The notes beneath the pieces were generated by a model that worked only from the letters and a program-made list of their open reading frames with translations, had not been told where the DNA came from and ran no database searches. From Flexithrix dorotheae DSM 6795 (GTDB lineage: Bacteria; Bacteroidota; Bacteroidia; Cytophagales; Flammeovirgaceae): 64,000 nucleotides of DNA. How positions within the stretch are numbered: position 1 is the stretch's first letter; every line of letters starts with the position of its first letter. Location: assembly GCF_000379765.1 (NCBI RefSeq), contig NZ_KB903465.1:1-64000 (forward strand), read 5' to 3'. The translations under genes were made by a program, and so were the position numbers. This document shows, piece after piece, positions 35,598 to 45,000 of this stretch.

Positions 35598-37505
35598 ATG
35601 ATGTTGAAAATGAACCGAATTTCGTGTTTTTTAATAACCGGACTTGTCAGTATAATAATGGCTTGTTCCAACAATCCACCACAAACAGCTTCAAAAGAAG
35701 TTAAGAAGGAAATTATTCCTGATTTTTTACCATTTAAAAAGATGCCTTTAAATGATTTGTCAGAATTTAAAGCGGTAGCGGGAAACTGGCAAATTGCAGG
35801 GGATGTTTATGCCGACAGGAATACTGAAAAAGCATTGGAAGTTTCCGAAGGTATAGGTGTATTAGCCAATATTCCTACCGATGAAGCCAAAGACAATATT
35901 TTCACAAATTTTGAGCATGGCGATATTGAATTGGAACTGGATGTAATGATGCCTAAAGGTTCTAATTCCGGGATTTATCTTCAAAGCAGATATGAAGTCC
36001 AGTTATTTGATAGCTGGGGGCAAAAAGAACCTCATCACAGTGATATAGGGGGAATCTATCAGCGATGGGATGACAGCAGAGGAAAAGGAAATGAAGGTTA
36101 TGAAGGTCATGCCCCAAGGGTAAATGCATCCAAAACTCCCGGACTCTGGCAACATTTTAAAATCATTTTCATCGCTCCAAAATTTGATGGAAACGGAAAC
36201 AAAACTGAAAATGCCAAATTTGAAAAAGTTTGGTTAAATGGAGTTTTAATTCAGGAAAATGTGGAAGTACTGGGTACTACAAGAGCAGCAGCCTTCACTG
36301 ATGAAGTGGCCAAAGCTCCCTTAATGCTTCAGGGCGACCATGGACCAGTAGCTTTCCGAAATATACAATATAAATTGTACGAGGGAAAACAGGTAACCTT
36401 CAGTGAATTGGATCTTAAAGAATATGAAAGCTCAGACGACTCTATTGCTGATTTTGCTCAGCTAAAACCAATAAAAGAACTTAAGGTAGATTCGATTACC
36501 TATGCACATGGTTCTTCAGATGCCAAATATGCACTAGTTTATAAGGGTGAATTAAATATCCCTAATGATGGAGAATATTTATTCAAAATCCATTTTGGGG
36601 CTGCAGGAGGCCAGTTAATCATTGGAGATAAAATGGTTTTGGACATGCAGGGAGGTTTCTATTTCGATCAGCCCGGAATTGGGAAAACGACTTTATCAAA
36701 AGGGAGTATTCCTTTCACCCTGATCTATAACAAACCAAGCAGACAATGGAGAAAAGGCTTTGCTCTTTATGTGGAAGGACCTGGCGTAAAACAACATGCT
36801 TTACATGCCCCAAGTTCTACTAATCCCAATAAAGAGCCCGATCCCATAATGGTAGCAACAACAGAGGAACCCATAATGCAAAGGTGCTTTATGATGATAG
36901 GGGATGAAAAAAGAACCCATGTTATTGCAGTGGCCACTCCGGAGGGTATCCATTATGCATACGATCTGCAAATAGGTGCCTTATTACAAATTTGGGATGG
37001 TGAATTTTTGGATGTAACCCAAATGTGGCATGCCAGGGGTGAACCTCAATTGGGCGTACCGGCTGGAGCCAGTGTGCCCATGCACGGTGACCCTGATTTT
37101 GCTTTTCTGGAAGGAGATGCAGGGGTATGGCCGGATTCCACCCAGAATAATATAACATTCAAACAAAAAGGGTATGAATTAAATAATATTGGATTGCCTG
37201 TTTTTTCTTACCAGATTGGTGAACTTCAGGTCACCAATGAATTTATTCCCTGGGACTCAGAAAAAAGACTTACCCGAAAAATGATTCTCTCTGGTAATGC
37301 AGATGCATTTTTTAAGGTAGCAGAGGGGAAACTGATTAGTAAATTACCCGATGGGGCTTATGCCATTGATGACAAAAGTTTTTACATTGATTTCCCAACC
37401 GGAAACGGGCTGGAGCCTCAAATCAGAAAATCTGAGGGAAAAGATGAGTTGATTGTAAAAATTCCATCAGGAACAAAAGAAATCTCCTACGATATCATCT
37501 GGTAA
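35598..37505 (+). CDS. DUF1080 lipoprotein with a PA14-like middle domain
   Basis: 635 residues. Lipobox IIMACS near residue 23 after the inner ATG at 35610. A DUF1080 (3-keto-disaccharide hydrolase-like, concanavalin fold) domain covers about 60-265, with NSGIYLQSRYEVQLFDSWG and GDHGPVAFRNIQYKLYEG. A PA14-like beta-sandwich follows (about 295-405, GEYLFKIHFGAAGGQLIIG). The C-terminal part (HVIAVATPEGIHYAYDLQIG, DVTQMWHARG) occurs in large secreted proteins of Bacteroidota and Planctomycetes. The next gene, 21 bp on, encodes a secreted propeller, so both probably act on the same extracellular carbohydrate. Confidence 0.75.
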   Translation: MMLKMNRISCFLITGLVSIIMACSNNPPQTASKEVKKEIIPDFLPFKKMPLNDLSEFKAVAGNWQIAGDVYADRNTEKALEVSEGIGVLANIPTDEAKDNIFTNFEHGDIELELDVMMPKGSNSGIYLQSRYEVQLFDSWGQKEPHHSDIGGIYQRWDDSRGKGNEGYEGHAPRVNASKTPGLWQHFKIIFIAPKFDGNGNKTENAKFEKVWLNGVLIQENVEVLGTTRAAAFTDEVAKAPLMLQGDHGPVAFRNIQYKLYEGKQVTFSELDLKEYESSDDSIADFAQLKPIKELKVDSITYAHGSSDAKYALVYKGELNIPNDGEYLFKIHFGAAGGQLIIGDKMVLDMQGGFYFDQPGIGKTTLSKGSIPFTLIYNKPSRQWRKGFALYVEGPGVKQHALHAPSSTNPNKEPDPIMVATTEEPIMQRCFMMIGDEKRTHVIAVATPEGIHYAYDLQIGALLQIWDGEFLDVTQMWHARGEPQLGVPAGASVPMHGDPDFAFLEGDAGVWPDSTQNNITFKQKGYELNNIGLPVFSYQIGELQVTNEFIPWDSEKRLTRKMILSGNADAFFKVAEGKLISKLPDGAYAIDDKSFYIDFPTGNGLEPQIRKSEGKDELIVKIPSGTKEISYDIIW

Positions 37506-37574
37506 GTCATCATATTTTAGTCCATAATGAAATTACCCACATTTTTCAATCGTAATTTCACAACTTTTAGAGAA

Positions 37575-39557
37575 ATGAAAAAAAATAATTTTATATATAA
37601 AATCTTATTGATGGAAATAGCTCTTGCGTTTTCCTGTCAGCTCACCCAGGCTTCTTCCAGCAGCTTTTTCGCTTTTGGAGATACTACTGAAGAGGCCAAA
37701 TATTACCAAATCATTACCGTACCCATTCCTAAAAATGTAGTCCTGGAAGTCGGTGGATTAGCTTTTACAGATAAAGATCAGTTGGGTGTCTCTACCAGAC
37801 GTGGAGAAGTATGGCTTTTGGATAACCCCTACAGCCGAAAACCCTCCTATAAAAGATATGCACACGGCTTACACGAAGCTTTGGGGTTGGCCTGGAAAGA
37901 CAAGGGGTTTTACCTGACTCAAAGAGGAGAATTAACCAGACTGGAAGATAAAAACGGAGATGGCAAAGCTGATGTGTATAAAACCATTTATTCCTGGCCG
38001 CTTTCCGGAAATTATCACGATTATTCCTACGGACCAAAATTCACTAAGGATGGTGACATGTTGGTAACCCTGAATCTATCCTGGATTGGATATGGAGAAA
38101 GCCTTTCCAAATGGAGAGGATGGTTATTAAAAATCACACCTGAAGGGGAAATGACTCCGATTGCCACCGGATTAAGATCTCCTTCCGGATTTAACCTGAA
38201 TGCTGATGGAGATGTTTTTTACACAGAAAACCAGGGGGACTGGGTTGGTTCTGGAAGGATGACTCACCTGGAGGCCGGTGATTTTGCAGGTAACCCGGGT
38301 GGACTAAGATGGTCGGGAGATCCGGAATCGCCATTAAAGTTAAAACACAGTGAAGTGGCCAGAGAGTCGGGCATGACCATGTATGAATATGCCAAAATAG
38401 TTCCTGAATTAAAACCTCCGGCAGTCTGGTTTCCCCATACTATTTTAGGAATTTCCACATCTGATATCTTAATTGATGACAGAGGGGGAAAATTCGGTCC
38501 TTTTGAAGGACAAATGCTGGTAGGAGATCAGGGACATAGCAAGATTATGCGGGTGTATATGGAAAAAGTGAACGGAGTATACCAGGGTGCTGCTTTTCCA
38601 TTTAGAGAAGGTTTTTCTTCAGGTATTTTGAGAATGATCTGGGGAAGTGATAACAGCATGTTTGTAGGCATGACCAGTAGAGGCTGGGCATCTACAGGAG
38701 GAGGAATGTACGGTTTACAGCGGTTGAAATGGACCGGAAAAATGCCATTCGAGATGAAAACCATTAAAGCTGAAGATGACGGATTTATAGTAGAGTTTAC
38801 CAAACCTGTAGATAAAGTTACCGCTGCTAATCCTGCTTCTTATAAAATGACCTCCTTTACTTACAAATATCATTACCGGTATGGCAGCCCCATAATTGAT
38901 AATCAAAAGTGTATGATTCATAAAATTGATGTGGCTGAAGATGGCCTGTCTGCCAAACTTACTGTTCACGGCATGAGATTGGGCTTTATCCACCAGCTGG
39001 AAGCACCAGGTGTTAAAGCTAAAGATGGCAGTTCATTATTGCATGACACAGGCTATTACACCCTGAATCAGGTGCCTGGAGGAGAGCTTAAATCACCGCA
39101 AATGGCAGGACAAATGAAATCTTCAGGAAAGGAAATTGTACAAGCCAAAAGAGTGAATAAAATACCTGAATCCTGGGTAGATGGACCCGAAACTACCCTG
39201 ACTGTTGGAACACTTCCAGGTTTAAAGTTTGATATAGCAGAATTGGAAGTTAAAGCAGGTAGTAAAGTACAGTTGGTTTTCGAAAACAATGATGACATGC
39301 TGCACAACTTCGTGATCACCAAGCCAGGAGATGCCATTGACAAGGTTTCGAAAATGGCAGAAGGTTTAGGCCTTGATGGAGCAGATTTAAATTATGTTCC
39401 CGATACAGATTTGGTTTTATTCCACACAGGAATTATCCAACCAGAATCCACAGAAAGTATTTTCTTCGAGGCTCCAACTGAGCCGGGTGAATACCGATTC
39501 GTTTGTACTTTCCCGGGACACTCTTATGTGATGAGAGGTAAGTTTATCGTGAAATAA
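37575..39557 (+). CDS. Secreted beta-propeller protein with a C-terminal blue-copper domain
   Basis: 660 residues from the ATG at 37575, where a signal peptide begins; an ATG at 37527 is in frame. The main part is a beta-propeller like PQQ-type sugar dehydrogenases, with GLHEALGLAWKDKGFYLTQR, ATGLRSPSGFNLNADGDVFY and ENQGDWVGSGR. The last 110 residues are a cupredoxin with all type 1 copper ligands: His in MLHNFVI, then Cys, His and Met in FVCTFPGHSYVM. Such fusions suggest an oxidoreductase with its own electron carrier. No heme-binding CxxCH was seen. Confidence 0.8.
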   Translation: MKKNNFIYKILLMEIALAFSCQLTQASSSSFFAFGDTTEEAKYYQIITVPIPKNVVLEVGGLAFTDKDQLGVSTRRGEVWLLDNPYSRKPSYKRYAHGLHEALGLAWKDKGFYLTQRGELTRLEDKNGDGKADVYKTIYSWPLSGNYHDYSYGPKFTKDGDMLVTLNLSWIGYGESLSKWRGWLLKITPEGEMTPIATGLRSPSGFNLNADGDVFYTENQGDWVGSGRMTHLEAGDFAGNPGGLRWSGDPESPLKLKHSEVARESGMTMYEYAKIVPELKPPAVWFPHTILGISTSDILIDDRGGKFGPFEGQMLVGDQGHSKIMRVYMEKVNGVYQGAAFPFREGFSSGILRMIWGSDNSMFVGMTSRGWASTGGGMYGLQRLKWTGKMPFEMKTIKAEDDGFIVEFTKPVDKVTAANPASYKMTSFTYKYHYRYGSPIIDNQKCMIHKIDVAEDGLSAKLTVHGMRLGFIHQLEAPGVKAKDGSSLLHDTGYYTLNQVPGGELKSPQMAGQMKSSGKEIVQAKRVNKIPESWVDGPETTLTVGTLPGLKFDIAELEVKAGSKVQLVFENNDDMLHNFVITKPGDAIDKVSKMAEGLGLDGADLNYVPDTDLVLFHTGIIQPESTESIFFEAPTEPGEYRFVCTFPGHSYVMRGKFIVK

Positions 39558-39574
39558 ACCTCACTTTTAAGTAT

Positions 39575-39615
39575 AAAAAAACTCCCAATCAAAATTTTTG
39601 GTGGGGAGTTTTTTT
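39575..39615. terminator. Bidirectional terminator
   Basis: A7CTCCC (39575-39586) pairs with GGGAGT7 (39604-39615). It lies between the copper protein gene and the convergent GldM-like gene. Confidence 0.75.
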
Positions 39616-39626
39616 GTTTTGAATTA

Positions 39627-40463
39627 TTATTCTAATTCTTTCATCAATTCTAAAATTGCCTTTTGCTCGATCATAAGAATTTGAACTTCAATTTGGCTCA
39701 AAACAGATAAACCAGCTACAACTGACCTACCTTCAAAATTTAGATGAACAAAGTCTTTTTTATTATAGCTAGGATCATTTTTAAAAATGGCATTTTCATT
39801 ACCATCTAAGGTGAATTTTTCCAGTTTAGCTGAAGGAAACATTTTATTTAATTCCTCTAAATACTTTTCGATCATAAATTGAAGAATATAGCCCTTTCCA
39901 TCCTTCATCCCTTTTTCTCCAATCATAAAATATGTTTGTCTTTGGATATTATTCTCATTCATTATGCTACCATCTTCCTTAAGTCCTCCTGCATCAAATA
40001 TCAATTCTTCTCTAACAGTATTCACGTAACCCAAAGTACTTTCAGTAAGGGTCTTTATATTTCTAAATTTCTCGAAGAAGGCGCTATTATTTTCCTCTGC
40101 ATTTTCCTCTAAACTTTTATACAATTGTACATTTGATACTTCTAGATTTGTTGAAATCGAACGGTTATTAATATCATTTATAATAAAATTATCCGAAAAA
40201 TCATAAGGTTTCATACTGAAAACAATTGGGCCGGCAATAGCCAAAAGAAAAGGCATAAATAAAAACAGCATCCCAAATGTAAATCCTTTATTTCTCTCCT
40301 TATACACATAAATACCCACAAATAGCAAATAAAGTGTACAGAATAAAAGTGTACCCATTACAATCATTTCCCCACTACCCGGCCATCTGAAAAATTTAAA
40401 GAGCAGGCCTATGCCCAACATATTACTTACCAAAATGGCAAAAATAAAAGCAACAACTCTCAT
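39627..40463 (-). CDS. Membrane protein with GldL-like helices and a GldM-like periplasmic domain
   Basis: 278 residues. Three N-terminal helices (about 3-22, 34-54, 61-83); the first loop FKFFRWPGSGEM resembles the F-K-x-x-x-x-P-G-A loop of GldL. The rest resembles the first periplasmic domain of GldM: VNTVREELIFDAGG, QRQTYFMIGEKGMKDGKG and NFEGRSVVAGLSVLSQIEVQ, with a C-terminal amphipathic helix. GldL and GldM form the proton-driven motor of gliding and type IX secretion. This protein is much shorter than GldM (about 500 residues) and TM2 lacks the motor glutamate. It is not in a gldKLMN operon. Assignment rests on recalled motifs. Confidence 0.6.
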   Translation of the reverse strand: MRVVAFIFAILVSNMLGIGLLFKFFRWPGSGEMIVMGTLLFCTLYLLFVGIYVYKERNKGFTFGMLFLFMPFLLAIAGPIVFSMKPYDFSDNFIINDINNRSISTNLEVSNVQLYKSLEENAEENNSAFFEKFRNIKTLTESTLGYVNTVREELIFDAGGLKEDGSIMNENNIQRQTYFMIGEKGMKDGKGYILQFMIEKYLEELNKMFPSAKLEKFTLDGNENAIFKNDPSYNKKDFVHLNFEGRSVVAGLSVLSQIEVQILMIEQKAILELMKELE

Positions 40464-40561
40464 ATAATATTAAGATGATTTTCTAAAAAAACTATTGAAT
40501 TCCAAAGAACGCCACACCTACATGAAAGTTGTTTAATCTTTTATTTTGATTGATTTCTAAT

Positions 40562-41302
40562 TCACCCACCTTTCTTAATTTCCCCATACAACCGGACAAT
40601 ATCTCTGTTAACCGCTCTATTTTGCCTTTTCTCCCTGGCTTCCATATGGTCATATTCGTCCATCAATTCTTCCAGTTTGCTTAAGGCTTCTTCCCTTTTT
40701 CCGGCTTCATTTAGGAACTTGGCAAACTCCATTCTATGGGGATAATTGGTAAAAGTAGAGTCCATTTCTGAAAAGACTTTTTCCGCCTTTTCCTCTTCAT
40801 TTTCATAAAACAAAGACCAGGCATAAGCTATTTTTTCCTTCGATTTCGAGAATGTTTTATTCCCATTTACCTGATGGCCATAAGCCACCGATTTGCCATA
40901 ATTTTCCAGCAGGTAATGTACTTTTACCAGGCGCCTCAATAAATCAGCGTTATCCGCATTAAATCCTTCCAGGCAGGACTCATAAAGGTCAGCCGCCTCC
41001 TGATACCGCCCCAATTCCAGGTATTTATCAGCCAGATTGGTTTTATTGGTGATTGTATCCGAAAACTTCACTTCTTTCTCCAGCTTCTGAACGGAATAAT
41101 TGGTATTCACCACTTCCTTAAATCCTTCGGAAACTTTGGTGATATTGTGTCGATTGTAAAAATGATGATACAAATACAATCCACTTCCAATGAGAGGGAG
41201 AAAAATGATGATAAAAAACCATTTCTGGTCTGCTTTATTGGTATAGGCATGGTAAATACAAAACGCCTGGAGTATTATTGAAAGAGGGAAAAAGCCAAAC
41301 AT
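40562..41302 (-). CDS. Membrane-anchored TPR protein
   Basis: 246 residues. Two helices at the N-terminus (about 4-20 and 27-45) with a short loop NKADQKWF are followed by a cytoplasmic or periplasmic helical region with TPR-type units (ADKYLELGRYQEAADLYESC, MEFAKFLNEAGKREEALSKL). Likely a scaffold protein. It lies 98 bp upstream of the GldM-like gene on the same strand, which suggests but does not prove cotranscription. Confidence 0.7.
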   Translation of the reverse strand: MFGFFPLSIILQAFCIYHAYTNKADQKWFFIIIFLPLIGSGLYLYHHFYNRHNITKVSEGFKEVVNTNYSVQKLEKEVKFSDTITNKTNLADKYLELGRYQEAADLYESCLEGFNADNADLLRRLVKVHYLLENYGKSVAYGHQVNGNKTFSKSKEKIAYAWSLFYENEEEKAEKVFSEMDSTFTNYPHRMEFAKFLNEAGKREEALSKLEELMDEYDHMEAREKRQNRAVNRDIVRLYGEIKKGG

Positions 41303-41438
41303 ACTGCGAATTCTTTTTTAATTTCAACAATCAAATAGAAGATACCGTAAAGGTAAACCGCTGTTATTAAATAAAAAAAAACGTTTTTTTGATGGTTGGC
41401 TTTATTAATCAGGCAGAATGTATTTGAAACCAGGTTCC

Positions 41439-42077
41439 CTACATACTCAATTCCGTATAATAATAGATTTCCAAAAACTTTTGTGGGGAATCATTATCTT
41501 TTTTCTCTTTGTCCTGCTGAAGTTCCTTAATCACCCCGCCAAACCGCATGGTCTTTTCGGGAAATTTAAATGAGGATCTGTCATGTGCAATAAAAAACTC
41601 CTCATCGGTGGCCTTGTCCCTAAGTTTGTAAATATTGTACTGATCCATTATCGGCACCATGATAAAGGACATTGACTTTCCAGTGCTGATCGGCACCATC
41701 ACAAAACCAGCAAAATCAGTTTTAGATTCAACAAATTCCGGAATACCAGTAATCACTGCATTTGAACCGGTTAAGGCTTTTTCCTTAGCCTCGGAAGGCA
41801 CGAAATGCTGAGGAATATATTTTTCAAGTGATGATTTTAATTGATCAGAGAGCCTGGCGTAAACTTCTTGTCTTGCCTTTTCCTCTAAATTAATGATAGA
41901 CATTTCCAGATATAAAATCATCTTTTGCCTGTCACCCAATACTCCGGCTACTTTGGCCAGTTCGGCAGCGGAAATATTTCCATCATTAGCTTTGGTAAAA
42001 ATATTATAAAACCTTCCTCCATTATCCAATGCTAATAAAGCATTGCGGCTGGTTTTATAAGGCATAATCTTTCTCAT
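41439..42077 (-). CDS. Hypothetical cytosolic protein
   Basis: 212 residues, no signal peptide or membrane helix. Start is the ATG at 42077 or, four codons on, at 42065. The N-terminal third is helical with LDNGGRFYNIFTKANDGNIS, and the C-terminal part looks mixed alpha/beta (FAGFVMVPISTGKSMSFIMV). I do not recognise a family. Same strand as the TPR gene after it and the nucleoside hydrolase before it. Confidence 0.55.
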   Translation of the reverse strand: MRKIMPYKTSRNALLALDNGGRFYNIFTKANDGNISAAELAKVAGVLGDRQKMILYLEMSIINLEEKARQEVYARLSDQLKSSLEKYIPQHFVPSEAKEKALTGSNAVITGIPEFVESKTDFAGFVMVPISTGKSMSFIMVPIMDQYNIYKLRDKATDEEFFIAHDRSSFKFPEKTMRFGGVIKELQQDKEKKDNDSPQKFLEIYYYTELSM

Positions 42078-42182
42078 TTTTTGGTTTTTAGTTCAGGTTA
42101 TTGGTAGGACCTCAGTTAAAATTCTTACATAAAAGCTCAAAAATTTTATCCCGAATAATTCCCATTTATCAAAAATAAAAGG

Positions 42183-43103
42183 TTAATTCTTCTCAAAAAA
42201 AGCCAATAACTTCTCAAAAAAATCAGTCCTCATTTTATCTGCCTGTACGGATTTATAATAAAAAACCTTTCTGTTTCCATTATCCTTTGAAGTAGTGATT
42301 TCCACTTCCTCTACCCACTCCGGATTTAACACCGCACCAATAATACCCAAATCCCAGATAGTCCTCTCCTTTCTGGAACCATCGAGATGTTGCTCCCATC
42401 TTTCCACTAAATAATTTCCTAAAGGATGCTTATCCATTAATTTCGATTTGGTCTCCTCAAAATTGAATGTCATGGCACTGGCTACATTCACGGGAATCAC
42501 ATGCATTTCTACCTTAGACATCAGCATAATTTCCAAAGCCTGTACATCCATCACACAATTGAAATCATTTTTCTTTAAAATACCCTTTTCAAAATCATAG
42601 CTTGAACCCAACCAGTACAAAGCAATTTTTGACTCTATTTCAGGATCAATATATATGGCAGAAGCTACATTGGTTAATGCGCCAAGCGCAATTACAGTCA
42701 ATTTTTCTCCTTCTGGGGTATTTTTTGCTTGCTTGATGATTTCATATGCCGCAGCAGAGTGGCGGGCCATATCTCCCCAGTCGAACATCCGGGCAGCTCC
42801 GCCCCTGCATCTTTTCACCTGCATCCCTAAATGTCCCAGAATCACACCATTTAACCGGTGGCTATTTTCCATGGACTCAGGAACTGTCCAGTGACTGGTT
42901 TGCCACTGGGTAGCATTGAGGGCAAGAATATCCCATGATGGCTCAATCAGTGCCCGGGAAATCGCATATAAATCATCCACCTCATTCCCGGTATCTGCAT
43001 CGAGAATTATTCTTTTTTTCTGCTGGGCTGTAGCCTTATTAGTGTTAAAAGCTACTGTGAATAGGCAAATTATGGTAATAAGTAAGGCATTAAGGGTTTG
43101 CAT
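42183..43103 (-). CDS. Secreted nucleoside hydrolase
   Basis: 306 residues with a signal peptide ending about residue 26 (KATAQQ). RIILDADTGNEVDDLYAI is the calcium-binding aspartate cluster in the longer D-x-D-x-x-N-E-x-D-D form used by one branch of the inosine-uridine hydrolase family. VIALGALTNVASAI and MHVIPVNVASAMTFN are later active-site segments. It would cleave the N-glycosidic bond of ribonucleosides outside the cytosol, feeding scavenging. Substrate preference is unknown. Confidence 0.85.
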   Translation of the reverse strand: MQTLNALLITIICLFTVAFNTNKATAQQKKRIILDADTGNEVDDLYAISRALIEPSWDILALNATQWQTSHWTVPESMENSHRLNGVILGHLGMQVKRCRGGAARMFDWGDMARHSAAAYEIIKQAKNTPEGEKLTVIALGALTNVASAIYIDPEIESKIALYWLGSSYDFEKGILKKNDFNCVMDVQALEIMLMSKVEMHVIPVNVASAMTFNFEETKSKLMDKHPLGNYLVERWEQHLDGSRKERTIWDLGIIGAVLNPEWVEEVEITTSKDNGNRKVFYYKSVQADKMRTDFFEKLLAFFEKN

Positions 43104-43265
43104 AAGTTTAAGTATTCAAAATTTTAATATTACACCAAAGCCCCTCATAGATTGAAAAGCAAATTGGATATTTCCCAAATCTAAAAATATCTCTGTCAAA
43201 TCACTTCAGACCCGGCAATTAAATCTTTGAATACTTCAATTCTCAGCTATTCCAGAAATTTTGGC

Positions 43266-43601
43266 TTACTTTTTCTTTTTCCCTGCCCTCTCCGCCACCT
43301 CAAAAGATTTGGCCACCCATTTCGCCAACTCCTCTTTATTTTCAATCACATCAGCAGGCACTTCCCAATAAGGCATTCCTTTCTTTTTTGTTTCAGAATA
43401 AAAGGGTTTCATTCCTCTTGCTTCATAATCAGCCTGATTGGTTTCATCCACTTTTAGTCTAAATACATCGTCACCGATTTTGCCGAACATTAATCCTCCA
43501 TGGAATAGTCCGACTCCACCAAACATTCTTTTGATCTCCACCTCCCCAACTCCCTCCAACTGATCTTTGATATAATTTAAATAATCTTCACTTACAGGCA
43601 T
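43266..43601 (-). CDS. TfoX N-terminal domain protein
   Basis: 111 residues from the ATG at 43601 (a TTG at 43628 is in frame). VEIKRMFGGVGLFHGGLMFG and DVFRLKVDETNQADYEARGM are the TfoX-N core, and the C-terminus is lysine-rich. In gammaproteobacteria TfoX controls competence; in Bacteroidota stand-alone TfoX-N proteins have no assigned role. Directly next to the second intergenic repeat. Confidence 0.85.
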   Translation of the reverse strand: MPVSEDYLNYIKDQLEGVGEVEIKRMFGGVGLFHGGLMFGKIGDDVFRLKVDETNQADYEARGMKPFYSETKKKGMPYWEVPADVIENKEELAKWVAKSFEVAERAGKKKK

Positions 43602-43675
43602 AGCACTTTTCTTTTGTTCCAAAATCAAATTACAAATTTTTGATTCAAAAACTAAAAAGGGGAAATGGTAATTTT

Positions 43676-43810
43676 AAGTAGTAACTTAAAATTAATCGTG
43701 TATTATTTTGCCCTAAAATACTGACAGAAAGATTACTTTGTCTCAGAAATAATAGTACCCGGTGTGGAGTACCCGGTATGGAGTACCCGGTGTGGAGCAC
43801 TGGTGCTTAG
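43676..43810. repeat. Intergenic repeat, copy 2, with three tandem 14-mers
   Basis: Related to 33399-33530 along its length. The right end holds three nearly identical units: ACCCGGTGTGGAGT (43757-43770), ACCCGGTATGGAGT (43771-43784) and ACCCGGTGTGGAGC (43785-43798). It abuts the stop codon of the DinB gene, just as copy 1 abuts doxX. Confidence 0.75.
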
Positions 43811-44334
43811 TTATCCGCTTTTTTCAAACCAAAATCATATCTGCCATTGATCATTCGCTTTAATATTCCGATTTGCCCACAATGCCACATGGTGTGTTTG
43901 ATGTTCCAGTCTAGTGCTTCAAATTTGGTATTGGCAATGGGATGAGGCACTTCTGTGTGATGTAAGCTGGATTTCAAATCAGTTTCTGAAAGGCTATTTA
44001 TTTCCTCTAATGATCTTTTTTGCATGAACAAAAACTGGCTTTTTAAGACATCAGGTTTTACCTTTCCCACAATATTTTGGGGATATCCTCTGGTAAAATA
44101 CAGATCGTACTCTTTTAAAGGAATCTGTTTGATAATATCCATTTGATGTCCGGAAATCACCATAATAGCATGAAAATAAAAGCTCATTAATAAATGTCCC
44201 GTTTGCCAGGTCAGGTTTGTTTCCAGGCCTTCTGGTGTAAAATTCCATTTCTCTTCGGGAATAGTTTCAATTAATTTATTGGCCCACTGATATGCATCTT
44301 CTGTTTGACTGGCTAAAAGTTTTACCGTATTCAT
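43807..44334 (-). CDS. DinB-family metal-dependent protein
   Basis: 175 residues from the ATG at 44334 (TTG at 44364 in frame). A four-helix bundle with the metal-binding histidine triad: TGHLL near residue 46 and KHTMWHCGQIG with H-x-x-x-H near 150. DinB/YfiT proteins often act as thiol-dependent transferases or hydrolases in detoxification; the real substrate here is unknown. The gene is downstream of and on the same strand as the Crp/Fnr gene. Confidence 0.85.
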   Translation of the reverse strand: MNTVKLLASQTEDAYQWANKLIETIPEEKWNFTPEGLETNLTWQTGHLLMSFYFHAIMVISGHQMDIIKQIPLKEYDLYFTRGYPQNIVGKVKPDVLKSQFLFMQKRSLEEINSLSETDLKSSLHHTEVPHPIANTKFEALDWNIKHTMWHCGQIGILKRMINGRYDFGLKKADN

Positions 44335-44409
44335 AGTTTTGGATTTTAGTTGAACAAAATTCAAAACTAGAATTTCCTCAAGCCAAATTTCTTGACCTAA
44401 ATCAATAAA

Positions 44410-44982
44410 CTAATCCCGGCTGATTTTCTTTCTGATCCGGCTGATGGTTTCTGGTTTTACCCGAAGATAGGAAGCGGCACAATACTGGGGAATTCGTTGC
44501 ATTAAATCTTTCCTTTCCCCAATCAATTTCAGATACCTTTCCTGAGCATTGTCCAACAGAAATGATTTAACTCTTTCATGTCCATTTAAAAACAAATTTT
44601 CGTTAATGAGTCGGGCCATACTTTCTACAAAAGGATATTCCATTCCGATTTTTTCCAATCCTTCCCGGTGCGCCACATAAACAACAGTATCTTCAATACA
44701 TCTGATTTCTTTTTCTGAGGGAGATTGGGTAAGAAAGCTAAAATAATTAGTGACAAATCCGGGCTCATAGGCAAATTCATCAATAATATCCTCCCCATCT
44801 TTTTGATAGGCACAAATCATCAAACCCTGCTCAATCAGACCAACCTTATTGCAAACCTTCCCCAATGACACAAAAACTTCATTCTTTTTCAGCTCCATCC
44901 GGGTAAAAACAGACAGGAAAATATCAGCTTCTTTTTCCTCCAGCAGAAATGTGGAAATGAGGTAATTTTTAATTTTATTCAA
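44410..44982 (-). CDS. Crp/Fnr-family transcriptional regulator
   Basis: 190 residues. A cyclic-nucleotide-binding-like beta-roll (about 5-115, with VFVSLGKVCNKVGLIEQGLM) and a C-terminal helix-turn-helix ASYLRVKPETISRIRKK. The start is TTG at 44982, supported because the helix NKIKNYLISTFLLEEKEADI is part of the family and no ATG precedes it before a stop. The cAMP-binding arginine is not evident, so the ligand is unknown. It lies 18 bp from the macro-domain gene. Confidence 0.82.
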   Translation of the reverse strand: MNKIKNYLISTFLLEEKEADIFLSVFTRMELKKNEVFVSLGKVCNKVGLIEQGLMICAYQKDGEDIIDEFAYEPGFVTNYFSFLTQSPSEKEIRCIEDTVVYVAHREGLEKIGMEYPFVESMARLINENLFLNGHERVKSFLLDNAQERYLKLIGERKDLMQRIPQYCAASYLRVKPETISRIRKKISRD

Positions 44983-45000
44983 TTTTTGGGAGTAATTTTT

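Noticed and set aside
43757-43798. Tandem 14-mers as a CRISPR array
   Set aside because: The units touch each other without spacers, are too short, and no cas gene lies near.
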